The translations under genes were made by a program, and so were the position numbers. From IMG/VR virus record IMGVR_UViG_3300013006_000024, positions 1-64,000 of that record: a stretch of DNA of 64,000 nucleotides; one strand, written 5' to 3'. The notes beneath the pieces are model-generated. The model made no database searches and was not told the DNA's origin. It saw nothing but the letters and a program-made list of their open reading frames with translations. The stretch comes from a virus. Shown here one piece after another: positions 40,583 to 47,212 of this stretch (within the stretch, counting starts at the first letter, position 1; each line of letters begins with the position of its first letter).

Positions 40583-41419
40583 ATGAGAGTATTATTGCTT
40601 GGTAAAGGATTCATTGGTACTAAATTAGGTCAATTTTTACAGACAGCTGATGTTGACGTTTTTCATATTAGTCAGCAAGAAATAGATTATACAAATAGTA
40701 AAACGTTATCACGTATGTTTCGTGATTATAATTTTACACATGTAGTTAATTGCTGTGGGTATACCGGTACTCCTAATGTTGATGGTTGTGAAAAAAATAA
40801 AGAAACCTGTTGGAATCTAAACGTTACTGTGCCAAATGAAATTGATAAAATTGCAGATAGACATAATAAAAAAATTATTCATATTTCAAGTGGGTGTATA
40901 TATACAGGCTACGAAAAAGAGTTTCTAGAAACAGATCAACCCAATTTTGGTCTTTATAATCCGCAATCTAGTTTTTACAGTAAATCAAAACATGCTTTTG
41001 AAACAGTTATTGATACTAAACAATCAGCTATTCTTAGAATTCGTATGCCTGTAACGTCAGTTAAAGAGGATAAAAATTATCTATACAAACTCTTTAAGTA
41101 TGATAATTTAATTAGCTATAAGAATAGCATTACATGCATTGACGATCTTAATCGCTTAGTCAAGCATTTATTAGATAATTTTATCCCAGGTATCTTTAAC
41201 GCTGTTAATACAAAGCCTATAACTGCAAAAGAAGTAGTAGACATATTTAAAAAATATAATAAAGTTAATCCTAATTGGAATTTTGTTGAAATGGACGATC
41301 TAGATATAGTAGCTAACCGATCTAATTGTATTCTCAGTACTCAAAAATTACAGCAGCATGGGCTAGAATTTTCCGATACCTTTGAAACAGTTGAAAAATA
41401 TATACAGGAATTATGTTAA
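40583..41419 (+). CDS. NAD(P)-dependent sugar reductase/epimerase-like (RmlD/extended SDR)
   Basis: A 278-residue protein. MRVLLLGKGFIGTKLGQFL is the Rossmann nucleotide-binding start (GxGxxG). HVVNCCGYTGTPNVDGCE and KIIHISSGCIYTGYEKEFLETD match the catalytic serine region. YSKSKHAFE supplies YxxxK, and AILRIRMPVT follows. RmlD-like enzymes reduce dTDP-4-keto sugars. It probably supplies a sugar to the phage glycosyltransferases, by inference. Confidence 0.78.
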   Translation: MRVLLLGKGFIGTKLGQFLQTADVDVFHISQQEIDYTNSKTLSRMFRDYNFTHVVNCCGYTGTPNVDGCEKNKETCWNLNVTVPNEIDKIADRHNKKIIHISSGCIYTGYEKEFLETDQPNFGLYNPQSSFYSKSKHAFETVIDTKQSAILRIRMPVTSVKEDKNYLYKLFKYDNLISYKNSITCIDDLNRLVKHLLDNFIPGIFNAVNTKPITAKEVVDIFKKYNKVNPNWNFVEMDDLDIVANRSNCILSTQKLQQHGLEFSDTFETVEKYIQELC

Positions 41420-41700
41420 CTGAAATATTTAAACACCCAAAAAAGAGATACGTTTATGCAATTACAGGCGGTGCATTTTTAGGCGAACTCTTTGTATACA
41501 TGGAAAAGAAGAATGATGATTTTGTATTTTTGTCTTTACCTGATATGAAAATAAGAGAGGTACCATGCGATAAATTTGATTTTGGGTTAACACAAAAAAT
41601 AGTAGATATAGTTGAAAAGCTGCCAGCAAATGTTTACGACGTCTGCAGAATACAATATAATAAAAATAACACTTTAAATACGGAAGTAGCTATTAAATAA
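41413..41700 (+). CDS. Hypothetical protein
   Basis: A 95-residue protein overlapping the reductase gene by 7 nt. YVYAITGGAFLGELFVYMEKK and FVFLSLPDMKIREVP suggest a small beta-sheet domain. Short proteins of this type are common in T4-like phages. Not recognised. Confidence 0.5.
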   Translation: MLTEIFKHPKKRYVYAITGGAFLGELFVYMEKKNDDFVFLSLPDMKIREVPCDKFDFGLTQKIVDIVEKLPANVYDVCRIQYNKNNTLNTEVAIK

Positions 41701-41704
41701 CTAT

Positions 41705-41893
41705 ATGGACCTAATTAACCCCATACCTATTGTTTCACCTATTAGTGGTGAGCCTGTTAGACCTCGTCTACGTACTTACATTCGTGAAGGTAATGAAATT
41801 GTTGAAGCAGAATATATTGATCCGGCTAGTGGTACCTTTATTAGAAAAGGTATAGTTTCTGTTAAACCTATACCTAAACAAAATAAGGCTTAA
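41705..41893 (+). CDS. Small hypothetical protein
   Basis: A 62-residue protein beginning MDLINPIPIVSPISGEPVRPRL, with EAEYIDPASGTFIRKGIVSVKP later. It looks like a short beta domain built around two SGEP/SGTF-type turns. No family recognised. Confidence 0.5.
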   Translation: MDLINPIPIVSPISGEPVRPRLRTYIREGNEIVEAEYIDPASGTFIRKGIVSVKPIPKQNKA

Positions 41894-41894
41894 C

Positions 41895-41922
41895 TTGTTT
41901 TTGATAGTATATAACTTATACT
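41895..41922 (+). promoter_or_regulatory. Class A promoter of gene 61
   Basis: TTGTTT (41895-41900), 16 nt, TATACT (41917-41922), 6 nt, GTG at 41929. Confidence 0.68.
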
Positions 41923-41928
41923 ATACGT

Positions 41929-42963
41929 GTGTTAATACCTAGAGAGTATATACTTCAGAAGTTTTATCAATTTGCTGGTTATCCGCAATATAAAAAGCAT
42001 AGTAATACGTATATTGCAGGGTGTCCGATTTGTAGAGAAGGCCGATCTTGGGGTAAGAAAAGACGATGTATTTATATTGTTGAAGACAATGCTGTTTGTT
42101 GTCATAATTGCGGTTGGTATAGCGATGCTATAAAATGGATTCAAGAAGTCTCCGGTCAGTCGTTTAATGAAATTTTGAATGAATCGAGAGAGTTTGATAT
42201 TTTACCTTTAGATGTATTAAGCGATAAAACCGAGCCAATAATACGTAAGCCTGTCGAAGATTTGCCTAAAGATTCAATTAATTTATTTGATAGTAAGCAG
42301 GTCGAATTCTATAGCGATAATCAGGTAGTACAAGACGCCTTAAGCTTAGTTAAACGAAGAAGAATAGATAGAGCTATTAATAGACCGGAGACGTTATGGC
42401 TATCACTAAATGACCATACCCATAAGAACCGAGTTGTCATTCCGTTTTATAATGAAAATAATAATATTATTTTCTATCAATCTCGTGCTTTATATGACCG
42501 TGATTTAAGACTTTATCCAAAATATCTAAGTAAAATAAATGGTGAAAAGTCACTATACAATATTAATAAAATTACATCCGATATTGATTATATTTTTATA
42601 TTCGAAGGACCAATCGATTCTTTTTTTATTAAAAATGGAACAGCTGTTGCAGGCATTCAGGAGAATAGTAATGCTATGTTTTCTAAGCTACAAGAGATGC
42701 AGTTAAACACGTTCAAGTTTCATAAGAAAATTTGGGTATTAGATAATCAATGGGTTGATAACGCTAGTCGTAATAAAACAAATAAGCTTATAGAAAACGG
42801 TGAATGCGTTTTTATCTGGCCTGAGAATTTGAGTAAGAAATATAAAGATATGAACGATCTTTGTATTGATCAGGAGAAGGATAGCTTAGATGTAGATTTT
42901 ATAGTAAGCAATTCGTTTACGGATATGAAAGCTAAACTACTAATGAGCGTTATCGGTCGTTAG
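41929..42963 (+). CDS. 61: DNA primase gp61
   Basis: A 344-residue primase (T4 gp61 has 342), read from GTG. The N-terminal zinc domain has C32-x2-C35 and C58-x2-C61 (GCPICREG and CCHNCGW). YIFIFEGPIDSFFIKNG (about residue 222) is the start of the TOPRIM domain, and WVLDNQWVDNASRNK is its second acidic motif. It makes RNA primers with gp41. It is convergent with a late gene overlapping by 14 nt. Confidence 0.9.
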   Translation: MLIPREYILQKFYQFAGYPQYKKHSNTYIAGCPICREGRSWGKKRRCIYIVEDNAVCCHNCGWYSDAIKWIQEVSGQSFNEILNESREFDILPLDVLSDKTEPIIRKPVEDLPKDSINLFDSKQVEFYSDNQVVQDALSLVKRRRIDRAINRPETLWLSLNDHTHKNRVVIPFYNENNNIIFYQSRALYDRDLRLYPKYLSKINGEKSLYNINKITSDIDYIFIFEGPIDSFFIKNGTAVAGIQENSNAMFSKLQEMQLNTFKFHKKIWVLDNQWVDNASRNKTNKLIENGECVFIWPENLSKKYKDMNDLCIDQEKDSLDVDFIVSNSFTDMKAKLLMSVIGR

Positions 42964-43366
42964 ACGAAATAAGATACCCCTTAAGCGATTCGCTCAAAGA
43001 ACTCAATTCAGCTGCAAGTCTTGCAATCTTCTTTTTCTCACTTCTAGCAATATCCTCAAAAATTGAATCGCAAGGAGCGGAGTGTAGTTGTACTTGCATT
43101 GAAGATGCATCTGTACCATTTAGGAAACCAATAAACGTATCGATTTGGGCAATCCAATCTTTTAGTTTCTGTGCCTGATCAATTTTAGTTCTATCTAAAA
43201 GCTTCTCTCTACCAGGTTGCTGCACATCAAAATCTTCAGGCTTTGCAGTAGTTAACGACTGTGCCATTGCTTCTTTATCTGTTTGCGGGGTAGAATCTTG
43301 ATTAACAGGTGCTGGAGCTTGATCAGCTTCTAGAATGGTGTCAAATATACGTTCGAAAGATATCAT
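42950..43366 (-). CDS. Late protein with N-terminal ILE site, prohead-core-like
   Basis: A 138-residue protein starting MISFERIFDTILEADQ; ILE (residues 11-13) followed by A is a good prohead protease site. Residues 14-60 are P/Q/T/D-rich and residues 60-138 helical, a layout like small prohead core or internal head proteins. It has its own late box 6 nt upstream and shares a divergent promoter region with the plus-strand gene at 43401. Confidence 0.55.
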   Translation of the reverse strand: MISFERIFDTILEADQAPAPVNQDSTPQTDKEAMAQSLTTAKPEDFDVQQPGREKLLDRTKIDQAQKLKDWIAQIDTFIGFLNGTDASSMQVQLHSAPCDSIFEDIARSEKKKIARLAAELSSLSESLKGYLISSNDR

Positions 43367-43372
43367 ATTAAT

Positions 43373-43379
43373 TATTTAT
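43373..43379 (-). promoter_or_regulatory. Late promoter box ATAAATA (divergent pair, minus)
   Basis: ATAAATA on the minus strand, 6 nt before the ATG at 43366. Confidence 0.6.
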
Positions 43380-43388
43380 TACAAGAGA

Positions 43389-43395
43389 ATAAATA
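43389..43395 (+). promoter_or_regulatory. Late promoter box ATAAATA (divergent pair, plus)
   Basis: ATAAATA, 5 nt before the GTG at 43401; decides that start over an upstream ATG at 43335. Confidence 0.6.
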
Positions 43396-43400
43396 ATTTA

Positions 43401-43784
43401 GTGAAAAAGACGGTTTTGTTTGAAGACTTTACTAACTACTATAATAAATGGGTTTCCGGTATAGCTTCCAGAGAGCTTGGCTCTCAACGTGTTACTTTAA
43501 AGGATCTATTTGATAAGAGTGTGACAGACCAGCTACCTGGTTCAGCAAAAGCTGAAAAGGTACTGCCTTTCCCTTTGCCTAGTGTTGTTGAGCAAGTAGG
43601 TGAGCTATATTTAAACGCGACAAACACAAGAGCACTATTTAACGATTCATTAAAGAACCCTATTATTAATAAAAACGAGAGTGCATTTGAGACAGTAAAA
43701 CAAGTAGTAGCTAAGCTTGACAATATAATAGAAGAAATTAATCATATATTTAAAATCACTGATACACCGGTTGCAAAAAAATAA
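43401..43784 (+). CDS. Late protein with N-terminal LFE site
   Basis: A 127-residue protein started at GTG 43401 because of the late box 5 nt upstream; the open frame reaches back to 43335. The N-terminus KKTVLFEDFTNYYNKWVSG has LFE at residues 6-8 followed by D, resembling a capsid-targeting site. The remainder is helical. Function unknown; an internal head protein is likely. Confidence 0.55.
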   Translation: MKKTVLFEDFTNYYNKWVSGIASRELGSQRVTLKDLFDKSVTDQLPGSAKAEKVLPFPLPSVVEQVGELYLNATNTRALFNDSLKNPIINKNESAFETVKQVVAKLDNIIEEINHIFKITDTPVAKK

Positions 43785-43798
43785 ACTAATACTATAAT
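43771..43798 (+). promoter_or_regulatory. Class A promoter
   Basis: TTGCAA (43771-43776), 16 nt, TATAAT (43793-43798), 6 nt, ATG at 43805. It overlaps the end of the preceding gene. Confidence 0.7.
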
Positions 43799-43804
43799 AG
43801 TTAA

Positions 43805-44233
43805 ATGCTTACAAAAGTTAGCTTTCAGCTTTTTTCTCTTACAATAGTATCTCTCCTTTTTGGATATTGGACTACCACTATAGGTGTTAATATAATTGTC
43901 GGAACGTTAACTGGTGCAGTTATTCAATTCTTAGGGTTTAACGCCTTTTCAACTGTTTTTAATTCTATTGTATTATTGAAAAATAAAAAACTTGAAAACG
44001 AAAGACTTCAAGAGTTTTCTTATCAAGGTCTTGAATTAGAATGTCCTTGCTATAAAAAAGAAAGAGAACTAGTTCCAGTTAGATTTAATACACCTAACTA
44101 TTATAGATGTAAAGCTTGTAACAAACAGCTTAGTGTTATAGTTACTGCGGAATCCGCTGTGGTTACCGAACCTATTTTAAATACAGATTTATCCAGTCTT
44201 GACACCAGTATTATAGAAAAAGCTATACAATGA
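43805..44233 (+). CDS. Membrane protein with zinc-ribbon-like C-terminal region
   Basis: A 142-residue protein. Residues about 5-27 and 28-56 form two likely membrane helices, with a basic patch after them (KNKKLENER). C80 and C82 with C102 and C105 (ECPCYKK ... RCKACNK) form a possible zinc site on the cytoplasmic side. No family recognised. Its class A promoter suggests early expression, for instance in membrane or takeover functions. Confidence 0.55.
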   Translation: MLTKVSFQLFSLTIVSLLFGYWTTTIGVNIIVGTLTGAVIQFLGFNAFSTVFNSIVLLKNKKLENERLQEFSYQGLELECPCYKKERELVPVRFNTPNYYRCKACNKQLSVIVTAESAVVTEPILNTDLSSLDTSIIEKAIQ

Positions 44234-44688
44234 ATATACCCGACAGTATAGCTAAGTTAACTACTGAAGTATCAAATGATCATTTTAATACTAAACCAGT
44301 TGATCCTATTTTAAATTTAAACGATGTTGTTTTGCTTGTTAAAAAATCTCTAAATTTAAAGCAACTTAATAATTTTGAGCAAGGTTTAAATTTTTATAAA
44401 ACCAATGTTACATCCGATAAATCAGTATCACAAAATATGATGGGTCTAGTTTCGGACATTATAATAACTGCTCTCAAAGATAGTGACATCAATGAAGAAT
44501 ATAAAATAAATCTAGGACTCAGTATTAAAAATTCATTTACGGGTATTAATGAGATTTTAGAATCCGTATTTAAGAATTTAAACATGCTGAATAAAAATAA
44601 TAATTTACTTGACGTCAAAGATTTTACCTTGATAATACTAGGATATGCAATCGGACTCCTTAAAAAAATCGATAACAATAGAAGCTAA
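44230..44688 (+). CDS. Hypothetical protein
   Basis: A 152-residue helical protein coupled (4-nt overlap) to the membrane protein gene. LNDVVLLVKKSLNLKQLNNF and YKINLGLSIKNSFTGINEIL are amphipathic. Not recognised. Confidence 0.5.
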   Translation: MNIPDSIAKLTTEVSNDHFNTKPVDPILNLNDVVLLVKKSLNLKQLNNFEQGLNFYKTNVTSDKSVSQNMMGLVSDIIITALKDSDINEEYKINLGLSIKNSFTGINEILESVFKNLNMLNKNNNLLDVKDFTLIILGYAIGLLKKIDNNRS

Positions 44689-44953
44689 AAACGGAAATCA
44701 TAAACTCAAGGTGAGTGAATATGCCCGTTGGTTTTGTCTTATTGAAGCTTTGGACATTATAAGTCGAAAAGCTCAACAATTCAAAGTTGACCTGCAAAAC
44801 AAAGATGCTGACTGGGTAAAACCTCTAGCATTTCAAAAATATATAGATGAAAGATATGAATCTATGGTCGACGAGGTTCTTATGAATGAATCGACCGATA
44901 CAACACCGGTAGTACCAAAATGCATTACATCATTGGAACCAGCTTTAAAGTAA
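44645..44953 (+). CDS. Hypothetical protein
   Basis: A 102-residue protein overlapping the gene upstream by 44 nt and the next by 34 nt. SEYARWFCLIEALDIISRKA and FQKYIDERYESMVDEVL are helical. The large overlaps leave the exact start uncertain. No family recognised. Confidence 0.45.
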   Translation: MQSDSLKKSITIEAKNGNHKLKVSEYARWFCLIEALDIISRKAQQFKVDLQNKDADWVKPLAFQKYIDERYESMVDEVLMNESTDTTPVVPKCITSLEPALK

Positions 44954-45198
44954 GTCAAGCTGGACGCACTCTTTTAAGAGATAAGCGTTTTGCTGTAGGA
45001 GGGGTTTACTCTCTCATCCACATTACACCGCGTAATGGGAAATACGTTTACTACTTTATGGATTTAAGTAGAAATAAACTAGATATAGAATTTAATTCTT
45101 GCAGAGAGGCAGACTCTTTGTTAGCCAAATTAAAAAACGAGAGAATTCCAAACTACGAAGAGCAAAAAGAAGATATTATTGATACCATTGCGGATTAG
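44920..45198 (+). CDS. Hypothetical protein
   Basis: A 92-residue protein. MHYIIGTSFKVSQ, FAVGGVYSLIHITPRNGKYVYYF and a C-terminal acidic helix suggest a small SH3-like beta domain. It is the last gene of the plus-strand unit and converges with the neck gene, overlapping it by 4 nt. Confidence 0.5.
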   Translation: MHYIIGTSFKVSQAGRTLLRDKRFAVGGVYSLIHITPRNGKYVYYFMDLSRNKLDIEFNSCREADSLLAKLKNERIPNYEEQKEDIIDTIAD

Positions 45199-45920
45199 TA
45201 ATAACCGCCGTATACATCAGAGTAATCTGTCTTACTGTAGTCAAAAACCTTCTTTGACTCAATATCCATACTATCCGTGTACGGTTTATTAGCCCCGGAA
45301 GCATAAGGGGTTTTAGTATCGTCAAATAATTGATCATTCTGAGCTTCCGGTATAACACCTGGTTCGAAAGAATATTCAAAGCGCTTAGCTTTAATTAACC
45401 ACACATAATGTCCCATAAGAGTGTTGATTTGGGCAATATCTTGGTCTAATCTTTGTGTTATTTCGTATATATTACCGTTTCTACCCCCGGGTCTATCACT
45501 ACCATACTCTACTAGTTGGAATAGGTCACCGGATTTAGGTTCTGCACCATAGCCAAACGTTTCATAGAACGCGCTTATGTGGATAAAAGCTGTTACCTCA
45601 TCATCTGATACTAAACCAAATTTACTTAGCATTAATGCATTTTCATTAAGATTAATAGCCATTATAATATTTTGAGGCGGCGAAAAAGCTTGGGTTGGCT
45701 GTTCACCGTATAGCATATCTGCACTTAAAGTGGTCGTGTTATTAACAATATAGCCTACTTGCTGGCCATACAGATTAATTTGTTCTCTCCAATAGTTAGA
45801 GTATGTATTTCTTTCGCAATTATTATTTTGCTTATTAGTATATCTAAAGCAGGGATTATCCTCAAAGAAAAACGGATATACCTTAGGTTGTGGACTACCG
45901 GTATAATACGCTACGCTCAT
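45195..45920 (-). CDS. 14: Neck protein gp14-like
   Basis: A 241-residue protein (T4 gp14 has 256). Order and wording of segments follow T4 gp14: a middle SADMLYGEQPTQAF (T4 SPDLIFGED), then LSKFGLVSDDEVTAFI (T4 FGMQVQDEVTLSI), then AEPKSGDLFQLVEYG (T4 EPKEGDLIYFP), then IYEITQRLDQD and KRFEYSFEPGV. gp14 joins the head to the tail with gp13. It overlaps the upstream gene by 4 nt and is separated from the main tail operon. Confidence 0.7.
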   Translation of the reverse strand: MSVAYYTGSPQPKVYPFFFEDNPCFRYTNKQNNNCERNTYSNYWREQINLYGQQVGYIVNNTTTLSADMLYGEQPTQAFSPPQNIIMAINLNENALMLSKFGLVSDDEVTAFIHISAFYETFGYGAEPKSGDLFQLVEYGSDRPGGRNGNIYEITQRLDQDIAQINTLMGHYVWLIKAKRFEYSFEPGVIPEAQNDQLFDDTKTPYASGANKPYTDSMDIESKKVFDYSKTDYSDVYGGYY

Positions 45921-46237
45921 TTTTCTAATACCGGTTTTTGTAATATAGGATCTAATTTAATAGTCACGCCTGTATTACCTAGTTTCTTAGGCTTAACGGG
46001 ATCATACTTAAAATGGAATTCACCTTCAATTTGTGCGACTTCTCGAGTATTTAAAGTATATTTACCTGATGGTTTCCTTAATAAGCTTTGTACTTTTTGA
46101 TTATTATGCTTTGTTCTATGCATGTGAGGTACTGTGCGACCTGGATTCTTAGGATGTGAAGATGGGTCGCGTACAACAGGATGCATATGTCGTTTATCTG
46201 TACCTATTTTACCGGAATAAAAATCTCTAAACGTCAT
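45917..46237 (-). CDS. Hypothetical late protein upstream of gp14
   Basis: A 106-residue very basic protein rich in His, Pro and Lys (HMHPVVRDPSSHPKNPGRTVPHMHR) with a beta-rich C-terminal third. It begins MTFRDFYSG. It is co-transcribed with gp14 from a TTAAATA box 5 nt upstream. A small head-completion or tail-attachment role is possible; no similarity is recognised. Confidence 0.5.
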   Translation of the reverse strand: MTFRDFYSGKIGTDKRHMHPVVRDPSSHPKNPGRTVPHMHRTKHNNQKVQSLLRKPSGKYTLNTREVAQIEGEFHFKYDPVKPKKLGNTGVTIKLDPILQKPVLEK

Positions 46238-46242
46238 ATAGT

Positions 46243-46249
46243 TATTTAA
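46243..46249 (-). promoter_or_regulatory. Late-type box variant TTAAATA
   Basis: TTAAATA on the minus strand, 5 nt before the ATG at 46237; sits next to the terminator hairpin. Confidence 0.4.
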
Positions 46250-46251
46250 GC

Positions 46252-46289
46252 AAAAAAAAGGGCCTAATTTGACTTAGGCCCTTTTTTTT
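46252..46289. terminator. Bidirectional intrinsic terminator
   Basis: A run of A (46252-46259), GGGCCTAA (46260-46267), loop TTTGAC, TTAGGCCC (46274-46281), then a run of T. The GC-rich stem flanked by A and T tracts makes a rho-independent terminator on either strand. For the minus strand it would end the 47199-46306 unit. Confidence 0.9.
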
Positions 46290-46305
46290 ACTATTTTTTG
46301 ATTGC

Positions 46306-46902
46306 TTATTTTAGACCAGCTAGATAAGCACCGACCTTAGAGGTCTTAGAATTCACTACGTTAGCCTTACCCTTGGGGGATGTGGGGGCGCCACCTTTTA
46401 TGCCACCACCAACAAGAGCATGGCCCTTTTCACCATCATTACCAACTTTGTCAGTTACCTTGGAATCACCAGGGCCACTCGACTTTAAACTATTTGTTAC
46501 ATCGCCAACCTTGTTATCTTTCTTTTGAAGAGATTGGCCAGCAGAAGTAGGAAGCTCTTTCATTTCAGTGCCTTCTTTAGCAACACCTTCATTATCTTCA
46601 TCTTCTTCTGTCTTCTCTTTTTCTTCGTTAGCTTCATCGGCGCCACCAGCGTCGAGTTCACCAATTTCATCGGAACCTTCATCAGAAGACTCATCAGAAT
46701 TTTCTTCACCTAATGCGGCATGCATAACATCACAAAGCTTTTGAGCGACATCACGAGGCAATGTGAAGGTTACATCACCTTCCTCACCAGCACCTTCCTC
46801 ACCAGCAGGAAGACCGAGAGCCTCTGCATCGCTAGCCTCGACATCCTCAGGCCGGCCGGACATTACGTCCTCGTATAATTTATCAAAAATAGATTTGCTC
46901 AT
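46306..46902 (-). CDS. Acidic internal/prohead-core-like protein, short form from internal late start
   Basis: In-frame internal start MSKSIFDKLYEDVMSG at 46902 with ATAAATA 5 nt upstream, giving 198 residues. LYE (residues 9-11) followed by D fits the prohead protease site, so a capsid-targeting peptide would lie at the true N-terminus only in the short form. This argues the short form may be the main product and that the upstream segment could be a separate fused module or readthrough frame. Confidence 0.55.
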   Translation of the reverse strand: MSKSIFDKLYEDVMSGRPEDVEASDAEALGLPAGEEGAGEEGDVTFTLPRDVAQKLCDVMHAALGEENSDESSDEGSDEIGELDAGGADEANEEKEKTEEDEDNEGVAKEGTEMKELPTSAGQSLQKKDNKVGDVTNSLKSSGPGDSKVTDKVGNDGEKGHALVGGGIKGGAPTSPKGKANVVNSKTSKVGAYLAGLK

Positions 46903-47199
46903 AAAATTATTTATTGTTTGTACCTCTGTTTTTTCAAGATTTTGTGAGAATTTTTTTGGAGTATAAAAATTATCGTTTTTGGCAGTCTCGGGATCAATTA
47001 AATCTTTCTTAAAACCATCAGCATTTTCCGGGCCAGAATTCTTGGGAGTGAAGGCTTTAGGATCTGCTTTAGCTTCTACTGGCTTCTTATCTGTAGCTAG
47101 TTTAAATGTGCCTTTAGGGGGAAATACGGCCTTCTTTTCTTCAATTATATTGTTTTCATAGAAGGCACCCAATTCTACTAGCGATCTTGCTTGATTCAT
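46306..47199 (-). CDS. Acidic internal/prohead-core-like protein, long form
   Basis: A 297-residue protein. Residues 1-99 are a K/P/A-rich segment (MNQARSLVELGAF, then FPPKGTFKL and AFTPKNSG), joined in frame to a 198-residue acidic part with long E/D/S blocks and a G/K-rich C-terminus (ALVGGGIKGGAPTSPKGK). A late box lies 6 nt before this start. A second start with its own late box lies inside (46902). Composition suggests a scaffold or internal head protein. Confidence 0.55.
   Translation of the reverse strand: MNQARSLVELGAFYENNIIEEKKAVFPPKGTFKLATDKKPVEAKADPKAFTPKNSGPENADGFKKDLIDPETAKNDNFYTPKKFSQNLEKTEVQTINNFMSKSIFDKLYEDVMSGRPEDVEASDAEALGLPAGEEGAGEEGDVTFTLPRDVAQKLCDVMHAALGEENSDESSDEGSDEIGELDAGGADEANEEKEKTEEDEDNEGVAKEGTEMKELPTSAGQSLQKKDNKVGDVTNSLKSSGPGDSKVTDKVGNDGEKGHALVGGGIKGGAPTSPKGKANVVNSKTSKVGAYLAGLK
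46908..46914 (-). promoter_or_regulatory. Internal late promoter box ATAAATA
   Basis: ATAAATA on the minus strand, 5 nt before the internal ATG at 46902. Confidence 0.6.
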
Positions 47200-47205
47200 A
47201 TTAAG

Positions 47206-47212
47206 TATTTAT
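47206..47212 (-). promoter_or_regulatory. Late promoter box ATAAATA
   Basis: ATAAATA on the minus strand, 6 nt before the ATG at 47199; overlaps the first ATG of the divergent terminase gene. Confidence 0.55.

Noticed and set aside
43335-43400. Upstream ATG (43335) as the start of the 43401 gene
   Set aside because: It would begin inside the divergent gene and place the late box within the coding region; GTG at 43401 has the usual 5-nt spacing.
45176-45379. Short open frame overlapping the gp14-like gene in another register
   Set aside because: No start signal, and the overlapped frame has good similarity to gp14.
46525-47161. Hydrophobic open frames antisense to the acidic head protein gene
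   Set aside because: Antisense of E/D-rich codons gives F/L/S-rich frames by chance; no promoter or box.
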